From Zelopaecilomyces penicillatus (lineage: Eukaryota > Ascomycota > Sordariomycetes > Hypocreales > Pseudodiploosporaceae), in NCBI GenBank assembly GCA_005765155.1, contig VCCP01000002.1, positions 5,642,001 to 5,706,000 of the forward strand: a stretch of DNA of 64,000 bases. The letters are read 5' to 3'. The notes under the pieces were generated by a model, which was not told the DNA's origin, searched no databases, and worked only from the letters and a program-made list of their open reading frames with translations. The translations under genes and the position numbers were made by a program. Position 1 is the stretch's first letter. Each line of letters opens with the position of its first letter. Below, in pieces: positions 1-10,013 of this stretch.

Positions 1-1820
1 GGCAAGAAGGCCGCTAAGGACGGCGATGAGGAGATGACTGTCGTTGTGCCACCATCCAAGACTTCCAAACAAGCATCTGTGCCCGCACCTGATGCTGATG
101 GTGACGTCTCTATGGGCGACGAGGCAGGTGCTGATGCTAGAGAGATCAAGGTTGATCCCGCAGTGCAAACTGTCATAGGTAAGCCCCAGCTCTAGCCATC
201 GCTCATCGCTATCATGCCATTGCTCGACTTTGACCCGGAAGCTAATGCGACTCCTTTTTTTCTCACTATGTACAGATATCAAGAGCAATTTTGGCTTGCT
301 AGATCGTGCCGTTGCCCTTTTCGATACCAGATTCTCGCTGCGAGCTTTGCGATCAATTTCTCTCATCCGCAAGCGCCTAACACCAGACATCATCGCACAA
401 GTTATTGTCGACACCTTTCCTGCTACCTCGTCAAACTCCATGACTCAGTGTCTCCTCGTTACGATCGGGCGTGAGAATGTCCATTCTGACCATGTGCCAA
501 GCTCAGACATGGATATTGACAGCACTGACGCCAAAGGTTCCAAGAATAGCGCATCTAAGAAGGATACGAAGGAAATCATTGCCGAGATCGACATCTTCTT
601 GGGTATACTTGTTCAGGTTTATCTTTTTGATGCCAAGAAGTACCAGGAGGGTGCCAATTTCTCCAAGTATCTCGTTGATCGCATACAGGTTTTGAACCGC
701 CGCACCTTGGACTCTCTTTCTGCCAAGGCGTATTTCTATTTTTCGCTCTTCTGCGAGCATATTGCTCCTTTACCCCCATCTCCTGACTCACCAATTGTCG
801 CTATCCGGCCTACCCTTCTCGCCGCTCTTCGAACAGCTGTTCTGCGAAAAGATATCGACACCCAAGCCTCGGTCATTGTTCTTCTGTTGCGGAATTATCT
901 CTTAACGTCACACATCCAGCAAGCCGATCTACTTGTTTCACACACCCAGTTCCCTGAAAATGCAGTCAACAATCAAGTAGCACGGTTCCTGTACTATCTA
1001 GGCCGAATCAGGTCTATTCAGCTGCGTTACACCGAGGCGCATGAGCATCTTACAGCAGCCACGCGCAAAGCTCCTTCAAGCAACTGCGCAACTGGCTTTT
1101 CGCAAACTGCCACAAAACTTTTGCTGGTTGTTGAGCTGTTGATGGGTGATATACCTGATCGGGCTACATTCCGACAGCCATCCTTGGAGGACGCCCTTCA
1201 CCCCTATTTCTTGCTGGTCCAAGCCGTGCGTGTAGGCAACTTGGAAGATTTCGAGACTATAATCGCCGATCATGCGGACACCTTCCGACGAGATGGAACC
1301 TATACTCTCATTTTGCGACTCCGCCAGAACGTCATCAAGACGGGCATCCGAATGATGTCTCTGTCATACTCCCGAATTTCCCTCCGCGATATTTGTATTC
1401 GCCTGCACCTTGGCAGTGAAGAGTCGGCGGAATATATCGTTGCAAAGGCTATCCGAGATGGTGTCATTGAGGCGACTCTGGATCGGGAGCGAGGATTTAT
1501 GAAGAGCAAGGAGGTTGGCGATGTCTACGCTACCAGAGAACCTGGAGAGGCCTTCCATGACCGAATCCGTGCTTGTCTTGCCCTGCATGATGAAAGTGTC
1601 AAGGTAAGTTTTTTTAAATCGAGATTTTGGGGTTGCACCATGTTTCACGGACACACTAACATATGTGGTGCCACAGGCTATGCGATTTCCTATGAACCAA
1701 CATCGTCTCGAACTAAAGAATGCTCAAGAGGCGCGAGAACGAGAGCGAGAAATGGCCAAGGAAATACAGGAAGGCGATTTGGATGATGATGATCTTGGTG
1801 GAGATTTGGAGGGCATGTAA
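1..1820 (+). CDS. RPN3: 26S proteasome regulatory subunit Rpn3 (5' end outside window)
   Basis: Non-ATPase lid subunit of the 19S regulatory particle (human PSMD3), acting in ubiquitin-dependent protein degradation. The reading frame is open from base 1, so the N-terminus lies outside the window. Exons are <1-178, 276-1603 and 1677-1820; both introns have GT-AG ends (GTAAGC and GTAAGT donors) and the frame closes across each. The first visible part is acidic and low in complexity. A helical TPR-like region follows (starting NFGLLDRAVALFD), then a PCI/winged-helix region around ISLRDICIRLHLGSEESAEY, and an acidic C-terminus ending LGGDLEGM. The gene converges on the LRR gene downstream, sharing a 0.9-kb spacer. 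Family assignment is firm from overall sequence; the exon joins are my reconstruction. Confidence 0.93.
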
Positions 1821-2751
1821 ACTTTTCTTGTGTATGGCTGTTAATACGTACTACAACGTCAACACCAGCAAGGCCACATCAGCCAGACGGAATTCTTTTC
1901 ATGCAACAACTATTCTACGACCTTGACAAATGTTAAATTGCCCCAGATCTATAGCGGATGAAAACGAAAGTGTCCCTTGGCTGCATGCTGAACTACTTAG
2001 TTGCCCGGGCATTCTTTGGAGATTGATGAGTGAAGAGGCGAAGAAGGCGGATTGGCTGATGGATCAGAAACGCAAGTGGGGCAGGCGAATCGTCAGCAAT
2101 CTAATAGATGGCCTCTCTAACTGTATGAGGTGCTAGGAGCTAAGGGGCGAACATGAGGTGAGCGGAAGCAAGATAGTACAATAAATGCGCGGGACGTTAT
2201 TCTTAACCTGTCCCTGCGGTGGTTAGGCCCCTTTTTATTTCATTGTTCTGTCTTTTTTTTTGCATGCCAAAGTCCTCATGTTCAAACCCATGTTACAACG
2301 CAGGTAGTAGAACAGGTAGCATCACCATTTCTATTCTCAACTTGGAACTTGTGTCATAAAGTTGTGTTTAAATAATGGCCAGATTGCTAAGATGGCAATT
2401 CATTGACAACCTCTTCACTCACCAAACTTCAGCGGTACAAATTATGGCCAGGAGTTGAGATGGGAACACAATGAATCAATCACAATTGAAGCATGATAAT
2501 CAGAGTCAAGTGAAAAGGGGTTCGAGAAACGAGTCGGATTTTGACTATTGACGTTGACGGCATGAAATGAGTGACAAGAATCCGTCAGACAAGCCAGGAT
2601 AAAAATCAAAAAAAAAACCTCAACAGGACACAAATGGCAGATTGACCCAAGCACCTCATAACGTCAGGCCGGTCCAACCAGAAAAAAAAACAGAAAGGAA
2701 ATCCTCGACCAGCAACAAGCAGAGAGTGGTAAGCTATAGCTTGCATTTATC
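1821..2751. other. Convergent intergenic spacer (RPN3 / LRR gene)
   Basis: This 0.93-kb spacer lies between two convergent genes and should hold both 3' UTRs. It has T-rich and A-rich runs, for example near 2257 and 2609. Only short, compositionally ordinary ORFs are present and none resembles a gene. Confidence 0.6.
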
Positions 2752-4788
2752 TTAGTGCTGTCGCAGGGAGCACATGGGCGGTCCGCGAGCTTTCATGATC
2801 CTCTCCAAAGTATCATCACCCTCCTCCCAGTTTTTGACAAGAGTCAAGAGGCCACGACGCGCCATTCCAGCGTCGCGATTGCGGTACACACTGTCAATTT
2901 TGCGCACCATTTTATCATTGACCAACCAACGTTTTTCCTCCATCATGAAATCGGCATAAGACATGTTTGCTCCATAGTGGGCTCGCACATTAGCTGCGAG
3001 GTGCTCACGGATAACCTTGTCGGAATGTATCTCATCCAGCGTGGGCGCATCGGGATTTGCAAACGCAATGTTGGTCGATGGCGTGAAGGTTGGCTGCTTC
3101 CTATTGGGATCAGCTAGGATGGGGATAGAGGAGTAGAATAGCAAGCCCGGATTCTCAAGGATGGCTGGAGTGAGTGTCAGAAGCCCTGTTACGGTGGTTG
3201 CACAGTGGCCGATATTAAGCAACTGTAGGCAGGGAGTCTTCCTGAGAAGTTCTGCGAGAGCTGGCATGGCGTCGTCATCAAGGTAATTGTATGCTTGGCC
3301 AAGATCTTCGGTGGCATATGCCTGGCCCATGTCAAGGCTTCGAATGCCGGGGTGTCCTGTCAAGGCTTCGCAGAGCGCCACAGCACCTTGGGTGCTGACT
3401 CCAACCGATTGTAAGAGCAGTCGAGTCAGATGCGGTGCTTTGGGCAATGCGGAAGCCAGGACTTTTGCCCCTTGATCCCCCAGTGGATTACACGACATGT
3501 ATATAGATGTCAGGCCGCAGTGCGGCGAGGTAAGAAACGAGCTGATGGCTGTAATCCCATCAACTGAGATGCCAGTACCATTGAGGTAGATATGACGGAG
3601 AGGCAGCTTGGTACCCTCGGGACAAGAGTAGGCGGCCAGACGGTTGAAAAGGTCAGCAACACCTCGATCCCCCAACTCAGTCTGGTCCAGATCCAGGGTT
3701 TCAAGGTTCTTGGTCAGAGTGATGAGGCGGAATAGATCCTCCGAGGCATCAGGGCCTAAAGGATTTCGTTTCAGCCAAACATTGGTGACGGCTGGCGATG
3801 TAACCAAGGCATCAACGAGGAGCTTAAAAGTTGGCCCACCGTCGATGCAATTTCCTGCTAGATACCAAGTATCCATCCGGTCTGGAAACTCTGCAACAAA
3901 ATTGGCAATTGCCTGGGCCCCGCTAGGGCCAATGACATTATTTCCCAGTAAGAAGTGCTTCACATGTTTGTTGGTGCGAAGGCTGTCCATCAGTCGCCAG
4001 ATATGATCTGGTCCCACCACCATTTTACAAAGATCCATTCGGCCATCTTCGTATACAACTCCTTTACGGAACTCGGCACCACGCACCCCGTAATAGGGCT
4101 CGCCTTTGCCGTCATACAATTCGACAGCTCCCTCATGGCCAAGAATTTCATGATCACCGCTGTTTTGCAGGTGTTGGAAGAACGGGTCGAGCTCGCCGGA
4201 TTGGGAAACGCGTACCGGCATAGGGATGGCTAAGGCGCCACCTAGAGATACAGGTTTCTTAACAGGATTCCAAGGTCCCTGGGCCGTGATTCGGCTGGCC
4301 CATACGGGGCTCCGGGCTCCGGGGTCAGCACCACCAGTCATTCCGGGTGCCGAGCGGCCATGACGCTTGGTAGCCAGCAGTTGGTCGTAACGGCGCTGCA
4401 GCGCAGCCCATGCGCGCAGGTGAACACGATCGGCATTGTAGCGGATGATTGCCGTAAGAGATCCATGGTGGACGGGGTGCAACAGATATGCTACAGCCAC
4501 TGCAAGTGCGTGACGAGCAGACTTGCGGCCAGGAAGGCTGTGTAGAATATCGGGAATCCGATACTTATTCAGAGGCAGAGCAAGAATATCATCAGCAGTA
4601 TATGCCTGTGAGGGATTCAGGACATTAGCTAGCTGAGATTTGAGAAGGTTCAAGGCCGGGCGGCAGAGACCAGCCAGGTAAACGGCCTCGCTCATGGAGA
4701 AGGAGTCATCCCGACCACCTTTTTTGGTGTTGATAGTGAGAGACGGTGCATCGACGTCGGCGAGCACGACTTGGGTAGCTGTCGCCAT
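2752..4788 (-). CDS. Leucine-rich-repeat (ribonuclease-inhibitor type) protein
   Basis: Single-exon gene of 678 residues. About 220 N-terminal residues lack repeats (a basic, helical region with HALAVAVAYLL). From about residue 270 to 540 there are repeated LRR units of ribonuclease-inhibitor type, e.g. LLGNNVIGPSGAQAIANF, LDLDQTELGDRGVADLF and IYMSCNPLGDQGAKVLASAL. The C-terminal region is charged (MMEEKRWLVNDKMVRKID). I see no signal peptide, membrane segment, F-box, NACHT or kinase domain, so an intracellular protein-interaction role is the most that can be said. I chose the Met at 4788 because its context (TTCACCATGGC) is near-ideal; an in-frame Met nine codons upstream (4815) is possible. 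Similar RNI-like proteins occur widely in filamentous fungi without an assigned function. Confidence 0.85.
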   Translation of the reverse strand: MATATQVVLADVDAPSLTINTKKGGRDDSFSMSEAVYLAGLCRPALNLLKSQLANVLNPSQAYTADDILALPLNKYRIPDILHSLPGRKSARHALAVAVAYLLHPVHHGSLTAIIRYNADRVHLRAWAALQRRYDQLLATKRHGRSAPGMTGGADPGARSPVWASRITAQGPWNPVKKPVSLGGALAIPMPVRVSQSGELDPFFQHLQNSGDHEILGHEGAVELYDGKGEPYYGVRGAEFRKGVVYEDGRMDLCKMVVGPDHIWRLMDSLRTNKHVKHFLLGNNVIGPSGAQAIANFVAEFPDRMDTWYLAGNCIDGGPTFKLLVDALVTSPAVTNVWLKRNPLGPDASEDLFRLITLTKNLETLDLDQTELGDRGVADLFNRLAAYSCPEGTKLPLRHIYLNGTGISVDGITAISSFLTSPHCGLTSIYMSCNPLGDQGAKVLASALPKAPHLTRLLLQSVGVSTQGAVALCEALTGHPGIRSLDMGQAYATEDLGQAYNYLDDDAMPALAELLRKTPCLQLLNIGHCATTVTGLLTLTPAILENPGLLFYSSIPILADPNRKQPTFTPSTNIAFANPDAPTLDEIHSDKVIREHLAANVRAHYGANMSYADFMMEEKRWLVNDKMVRKIDSVYRNRDAGMARRGLLTLVKNWEEGDDTLERIMKARGPPMCSLRQH

Positions 4789-6623
4789 GGTGAACAAAGC
4801 ATGCGTGTATGGCAATGGGATGATAATGATGTGTGACTGATGGTATTGCCGTTAGTTTGTTGGCATCCGGTCATTATATACCTTTTTTCTGTATTTCACG
4901 ACTTCATCTGAGACCAAGCCACTGAGCAACAGTCACAGACAGAGCCACGGCCGAGCAAACCCTTGTCATCAACAACCGCCATTCAGCACTGCGTGTTGTA
5001 TGCAGAATAGATGGCAAGGGCGTGTTTGCACTGTCCTCGCAGGGGCAGGCAGCCGCATACCAATATCCAAGGGCGTACATAATTAGTGAGAGGTGGGTGC
5101 TACAGCCCAATGAGGCAACGCTGGCGGTGAGGATGGTGACTCAAAATCAACGACATGGAGATTTCCTGGGGTTATTCTGCGAAACCGGTGTCTTTGCACT
5201 TCTTTTGCCTTCCTCATGGTTCGCGGTGAACCACAACAGGTCTGGTGAGACTAGTATGGCAGCTTCATGACACATGCATGCAGCAAGTTTTGGGTTGTGG
5301 CATGGGCTGCAGATGGATGTAGATGGAAGGGCGCAGAGGCTCAAGTTTCATGTCAATTCAGCCGATGGCAGCGGGGCTGGCAGGGCTTAGTGGGCTTGAG
5401 CTTCAGTGAGGCTTGCCACTACCTAATTATTAACAGGAAGTCAATTGAACTGCTGTTCAGAGTATCATGATATGGTTCAATTCAATGGAATGCTGCCTTT
5501 TGAACTATCAATTCCAAACATGACCAAAAGCTCCCAGACTCCTATTTGCACATTCTCTATTAACTCGTTCCACGGTTGGCATTGATGCCCATCGCCTTGG
5601 AGAGTATTTCAGTCGCACTGTATGTAACGAACGTCATCAGTCCAGCCGGCCAAAAATGCCAATTCAAAGGCAACAAGGCCTCAACTCTACATGAGCTTTG
5701 CATTATCGAGTCACGGCAATCCATTTACATTCTTCATAGCGTGAACCGCAAGGCTAAATTGGCCTTGGCAATGCGTGACGCACATGTATGTCCTGTGCTA
5801 AGGATATCTATCGTCCAGTCGAATGTCTATCTGCGAGTCGGTAGCTAACTAGATAGAGGCACAAGTTGCTGGCAGGGTGCCACTACCCTGAACTCTGGCC
5901 AGTTTTGTTTCGATAGTCTCTGCAATTCGAGCATTGAATACTAGGTAGGTGCCTACCTACTATACCTACTTACCTACTATAGGTACTCTATGTAGAGGTA
6001 GGTATTTGGGTATCTCTACTACCAGGGAGGTACGATAAAGGTACCTTTGCGATTTAGAAGTGAAGTCCCATGATGGGCAAGAGCCACCCTGACGTCTTTT
6101 CATGTTGTGTACTGATTCTTCTCCAACCCGGAGGCACGACCCTTAGTGCTCCCAGCTTTACTGACCGTGGCAGGAAGGCACCAAGGAAAGGACTGGACAG
6201 GGCAGTAAGAGTATCTTACTACTTGCTGCATTCGAGTACTACCTACCTCTAGTAGTTGTTGCTATGTCGCCTTGAGTTTATAGCCCAGTCATTGTGGCAG
6301 AGAAGCAACTAAAGTATGTATGTATTAGTGCATCATGGAGAACTATTATCCAAATCAACTAAACGTTACGTCGCCCCCACTTCCTCTCTTGTGAAAGGCT
6401 ATCCGTCCAATTCCAAAACAGTGCCTGCCCACCTTTCGTGCTCAGCCTTCCGCCGCATCTTCGCAAGGCTGGCACGAGGCTGACTTGCGCTCTTCCTCCT
6501 CCGATCTCTTCCGCGAAAACCCTCACAACTCGCGGACCTCAACTGACCCTTGACGGCTCCCTACCCACCCGACCAGGCCCCGACCGAGCCCCCCTCTCCG
6601 TGAGGGCCGCCGGCATCCGAACG
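4789..6623. other. Divergent intergenic region with TAGGTA/CCTACC clusters
   Basis: This is the shared upstream region of the LRR gene (-) and the MYST acetyltransferase gene (+). The right part, from about 6380, is pyrimidine-rich and probably the leader of the acetyltransferase gene. An open stretch from 6438 runs in frame into that gene but looks like untranslated leader. No convincing gene lies inside. Confidence 0.5.
5938..6022. repeat. TAGGTA/TACCTA palindromic cluster
   Basis: Dense head-to-head copies of TAGGTA and its complement TACCTA within about 80 bp (5941-6005), followed by further TACC/GGTA words. The arms can pair locally into hairpins. Similar CCTACCTA clusters recur at 56885-56910 and 57065-57092. 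Such motifs are scattered through spacers of Hypocreales genomes; a function is unknown to me. Confidence 0.7.
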
Positions 6624-8770
6624 ATGCCCCCGAAGCGCAAACGACCAAGCGACATCCCGGATCCCCATCCAAAGCCGTCTGTGACGCGTCGTGCAACGCG
6701 TCAGACGCCGGTACCGCCTCCACCTGTACCTGCATCCGTGCTCTCGCCGCTCGCGCCCAACATCGCACCACCCACTCCAGGCGCAATTGCTGCCACCACC
6801 ACGCAGCAGCAGCAGCAGCAGCAGCAGCCACAACTACAACTACGACTACAGTCACAACCACAACCGCAACCACAACCACCGTATAAACAACCCAGGAAGC
6901 AACAGCATAAAAAACTGCTGCCAAACGTTTCTGCACACCCCGTCACCGCCGTACCTCTGCCATCGATTATCCCAAAGCAGCAAAAGCGTGGCCGCCTACG
7001 CCAGCCCATCAGCGTTCCTGCCCAAAACCAGACGATTGATCAAGAGCCGTCGCTGTCGCCAGGCAGCATACGAGTAGCACTGCCGCCTCCTCGTCGAGTG
7101 GCCCGTGTTGCTGCGACCGAAACCGCCGCCGACGGACGAGAGATGGGTAGTATCGTTGTTAAGGAAAATATCCGTCCTTCAGACTTGGTAGCTCCCGAGA
7201 TAACTTACCATGTTCCACATATCAACCAAACTGGCCGACAGTCGTCGTTAGTGAGGCCACACGGTCCCTCTGCGCCACCTCCACGTCTAGACATGATGAC
7301 ACCTCTTATCGTCACTCCAGTCCCACCACCGAGACATCCGATGTCGTCTTCATCTGATCGGCCTCCACCAAGGCCGGATCGGAATATTGATAAGGTTGTC
7401 TTGGGAAACCTTTGTTTTCGCACCTGGTACCCTAGCTACTACGGCAAGGAAATCCTAGGCGATACCTCGGCCAATGTCAAAGGAGGGTTTTATGATGGAG
7501 CTAAGGAGGCGGGCAGCAAGGCACATGCAAAGAAAGACAAGGATCACCAACCAATGCTGGACAGACTTTATGTCTGTCCAAGTTGCTTCAAATATGCAAA
7601 GGAGATCGTCGCTTGGTGGGGGCATGTCAGGCTATGTCAGAGGAAGGGTCGCGTCCCGGGCAGGAAAATTTATGTTCACCCAAGGGGGAGACGAACAGTT
7701 TTGGTAGCTTATGATGCTAGCAAAGGCCCGGGTCCCAAGAAAAGAAGAGGAGAGAACGGCCCGCGATATGTAGAGGAGACTGTTCAGGATGAAGGGGAGT
7801 GGAGTGTTTGGGAAGTAGACGGAGAAGAGGACGGGGTGAGTTCTCAACTGCGTGACGGTCACCCCCAGAACCTCAGCGTTATTGACATCGGTCACAGCTC
7901 TTTTGTCAGAACCTTTCACTGTTCGCTAAGCTATTTCTTGACAACAAATCGGTATTTTTTGATGTTACGGGCTTCAACTATTATCTCCTAGTTTACACGC
8001 CACCATCAGCCAATGTTGTACCTGGGACGCAGGTTCCGCCAGCAACACCAACCCCCCAAATTACAGGATTTTTTTCTAAAGAAAAAATGTCATGGGACAA
8101 TAATAATCTGGCATGCATATTGGTGTTCCCACCATGGCAGCGCAAGGGGCTGGGCGCTTTCTTGATGGGCGTATCTTATGAGATTTCCCGGCGGGAAGGC
8201 ATCATGGGCGGGCCAGAAAAGCCTATATCAGATTTGGGCAAGAAGGGCTATAAGCGATTCTGGTCAGGGGAAATTGCACGGTGGCTGCTAGACCTAGATA
8301 TTGGCCCAGAGAACAATTCTGATGGACACGAGTTGATTGTCGACATTGAAGACTGCAGTCAGGGGACATGGATATCTCCTGAGGACTGCCTAATGATTTT
8401 ACGGGAGATGGGCATTGTGGAGGATGCCGGAATAGGACCAGGCAAACCCGTGAAGGACGAGGAACCACAGACACAACAAGCTCAAGACGATGAGAGCAAA
8501 AAGAAACAAAACGGGCCTGGTGGCGAGGAGGATGACATGGTAATACACGATGTGGAGACAAAAGACGATAAGCAGAAGGTCAAGAGCACGACAAGAGAGG
8601 TACACCGCGTGCGGGTAGATAAGGAGGCTGTACGACGTTATGTGTCTACGCATCGAATCCACCTGGATAAGGCTTGTGACCCAGCTGGGTTTGCAGAGGG
8701 ATATGCGATAAAGTCGACTGAGGAGGAGGAGGTTGTTGACGAGGATGCCAATGTTCAAGGAGACTCTTGA
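6624..8770 (+). CDS. MYST-family histone acetyltransferase, Sas2-like
   Basis: Acetyl-CoA-dependent lysine acetyltransferase; the MYST family modifies histone tails, and Sas2 enzymes target H4K16. Exons 6624-7835 and 7898-8770 give 694 residues. The N-terminal third is basic, proline-rich and disordered, with nine consecutive Gln (CAG tract near 6802) and a QP repeat. The catalytic part has a C2HC zinc finger (CPSC...H...C, 7577-7638), LFCQNLSLFAKLFLDNKS, the catalytic-type Cys in NNLACILVFPPWQRKG (with the acetyl-CoA loop QRKGLG) and the Glu in GGPEKPISDLG. The C-terminal tail is charged. Start chosen at MPPKRKR, because the open stretch upstream to 6438 has no conserved look. The acceptor at 7897 restores the conserved LFCQ; a second AG at 7909 would drop those four residues in frame. 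The Sas2 rather than Esa1/Sas3 assignment rests on the DNKSVFFDVTGF-type core and the lack of a visible chromodomain. Confidence 0.88.
6802..6828 (+). repeat. CAG trinucleotide tract encoding polyglutamine
   Basis: Nine in-frame CAG codons, followed by a degenerate CAR/CCR stretch encoding QLQ/QPQPQP, in the disordered N-terminal region of the MYST acetyltransferase. Length variation between strains is likely for such a tract (inference). Confidence 0.85.
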
Positions 8771-9976
8771 AATGGGTCCTACTATAAAGGCGTACTTTGC
8801 GCCATGGCCTAAGATGAGAGACGGGAGGACGAGCAATGCCGATTTGATGATAATGATACCCCCTTAGATTTGTTGAAGCGTCGAATAGAACAGAATCTTA
8901 TATGCCTGCCTCAGGTTACGACAGATGGCAAAATTCCCCAGACTTCTCATACCTGGTGCTCCTAGTCTCGATCAGAACGATCTGGAGTCATGGAGACGTT
9001 CTGCGATGGCCCATGGGGTAAACTCCGATGGAAAGGGGGGCGTGGTGGAGTGAAGGCCCCATTCCCAACTGGAGATGACCCCATACAGACTGAGGAGGAA
9101 CAGCTGGAGGGACTAGACCTGTTCGTGCTTTTGCACTCGGCGGTTCATAAAGTGATGATACCGAAATAAGGAGACGATGCTTTCGCGATGCCTGCTTTGA
9201 CCCCTTATGCCATACCCCCCCTTAGACCTGAACCAGAGACTTGCCAATATACCGCTGATTGTTAGTATTGTGCTCGATTACAGAAGATCACTGACTCTGA
9301 CGATTGATATGGTCGCCTGAGTATTGAGGATCCAAGATGAGGAGAGTTTCACGCCTCAGGCAAAATATGGAGATATCAGAAGTTGTTGCCTCACGTCGAA
9401 ATCTATATCCAACTTGAGTTAGTAGCATGTGAGAAGAACAGGAGACACATTCTGTCACATTGTGCGGGATTTGGTGGGAGCCGGCTTTCCTAATGTCGTC
9501 TTACCCGAGTTATTCTCGTGATGGATTTCTGTGCTAGCGGGCATGGTGGCACCCGTGTAATTACACCCAAGTGGGCTTGTTAGCTTGTTAGGGGGAGGCT
9601 GACTGTACACATCACCTTCGGCCCACGGATAAGAGTGAGAAGCTCAGCCATTCACAGTCAGAGAGCAGAGAACTACAGGGGATGAGACGGGTGCCCTGGA
9701 ACAAGAAACGGGGCCTGGTGGACCCCTACAGATCATGGATGGCGTTGACGGTGGCGTGGGATGAGGCGACGTGGTGAGAGGCTGGCCGGCAGATTGGCAG
9801 ATCCATTGTGTCGGTGCAAGCCTAAGGCAACCTCACATCTTCAAGGGTGACGCCTACTGCACGCACAACAACAGTACCCTGCAGAGTGAGAATCGAGATG
9901 GGACAGGGGGCCCACAGCAATGGGGGCATGGCCATGATGATGAAATTACGAGAAGAGGGATCTCCAGAGGGCATTG

Positions 9977-10013
9977 AGCATTGAGTGAGCAGCATTGAGT
10001 GAGCAGCATTGAG
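9977..10013. repeat. 14-bp tandem repeat, 2.6 copies
   Basis: Two perfect copies of AGCATTGAGTGAGC (9977-9990, 9991-10004) followed by a partial copy, inside the gene-poor region. No gene association is visible. Confidence 0.8.

Noticed and set aside
6438..6623. N-terminal extension of the MYST protein by 62 codons
   Set aside because: Proline/threonine-rich leader without conserved features, whereas MPPKRKR at 6624 starts a typical nuclear basic segment.
6523..6936. Minus-strand ORF rich in Val and Ala opposite the MYST gene
   Set aside because: It reflects the CAG/CAA tract of the polyglutamine region read backwards.
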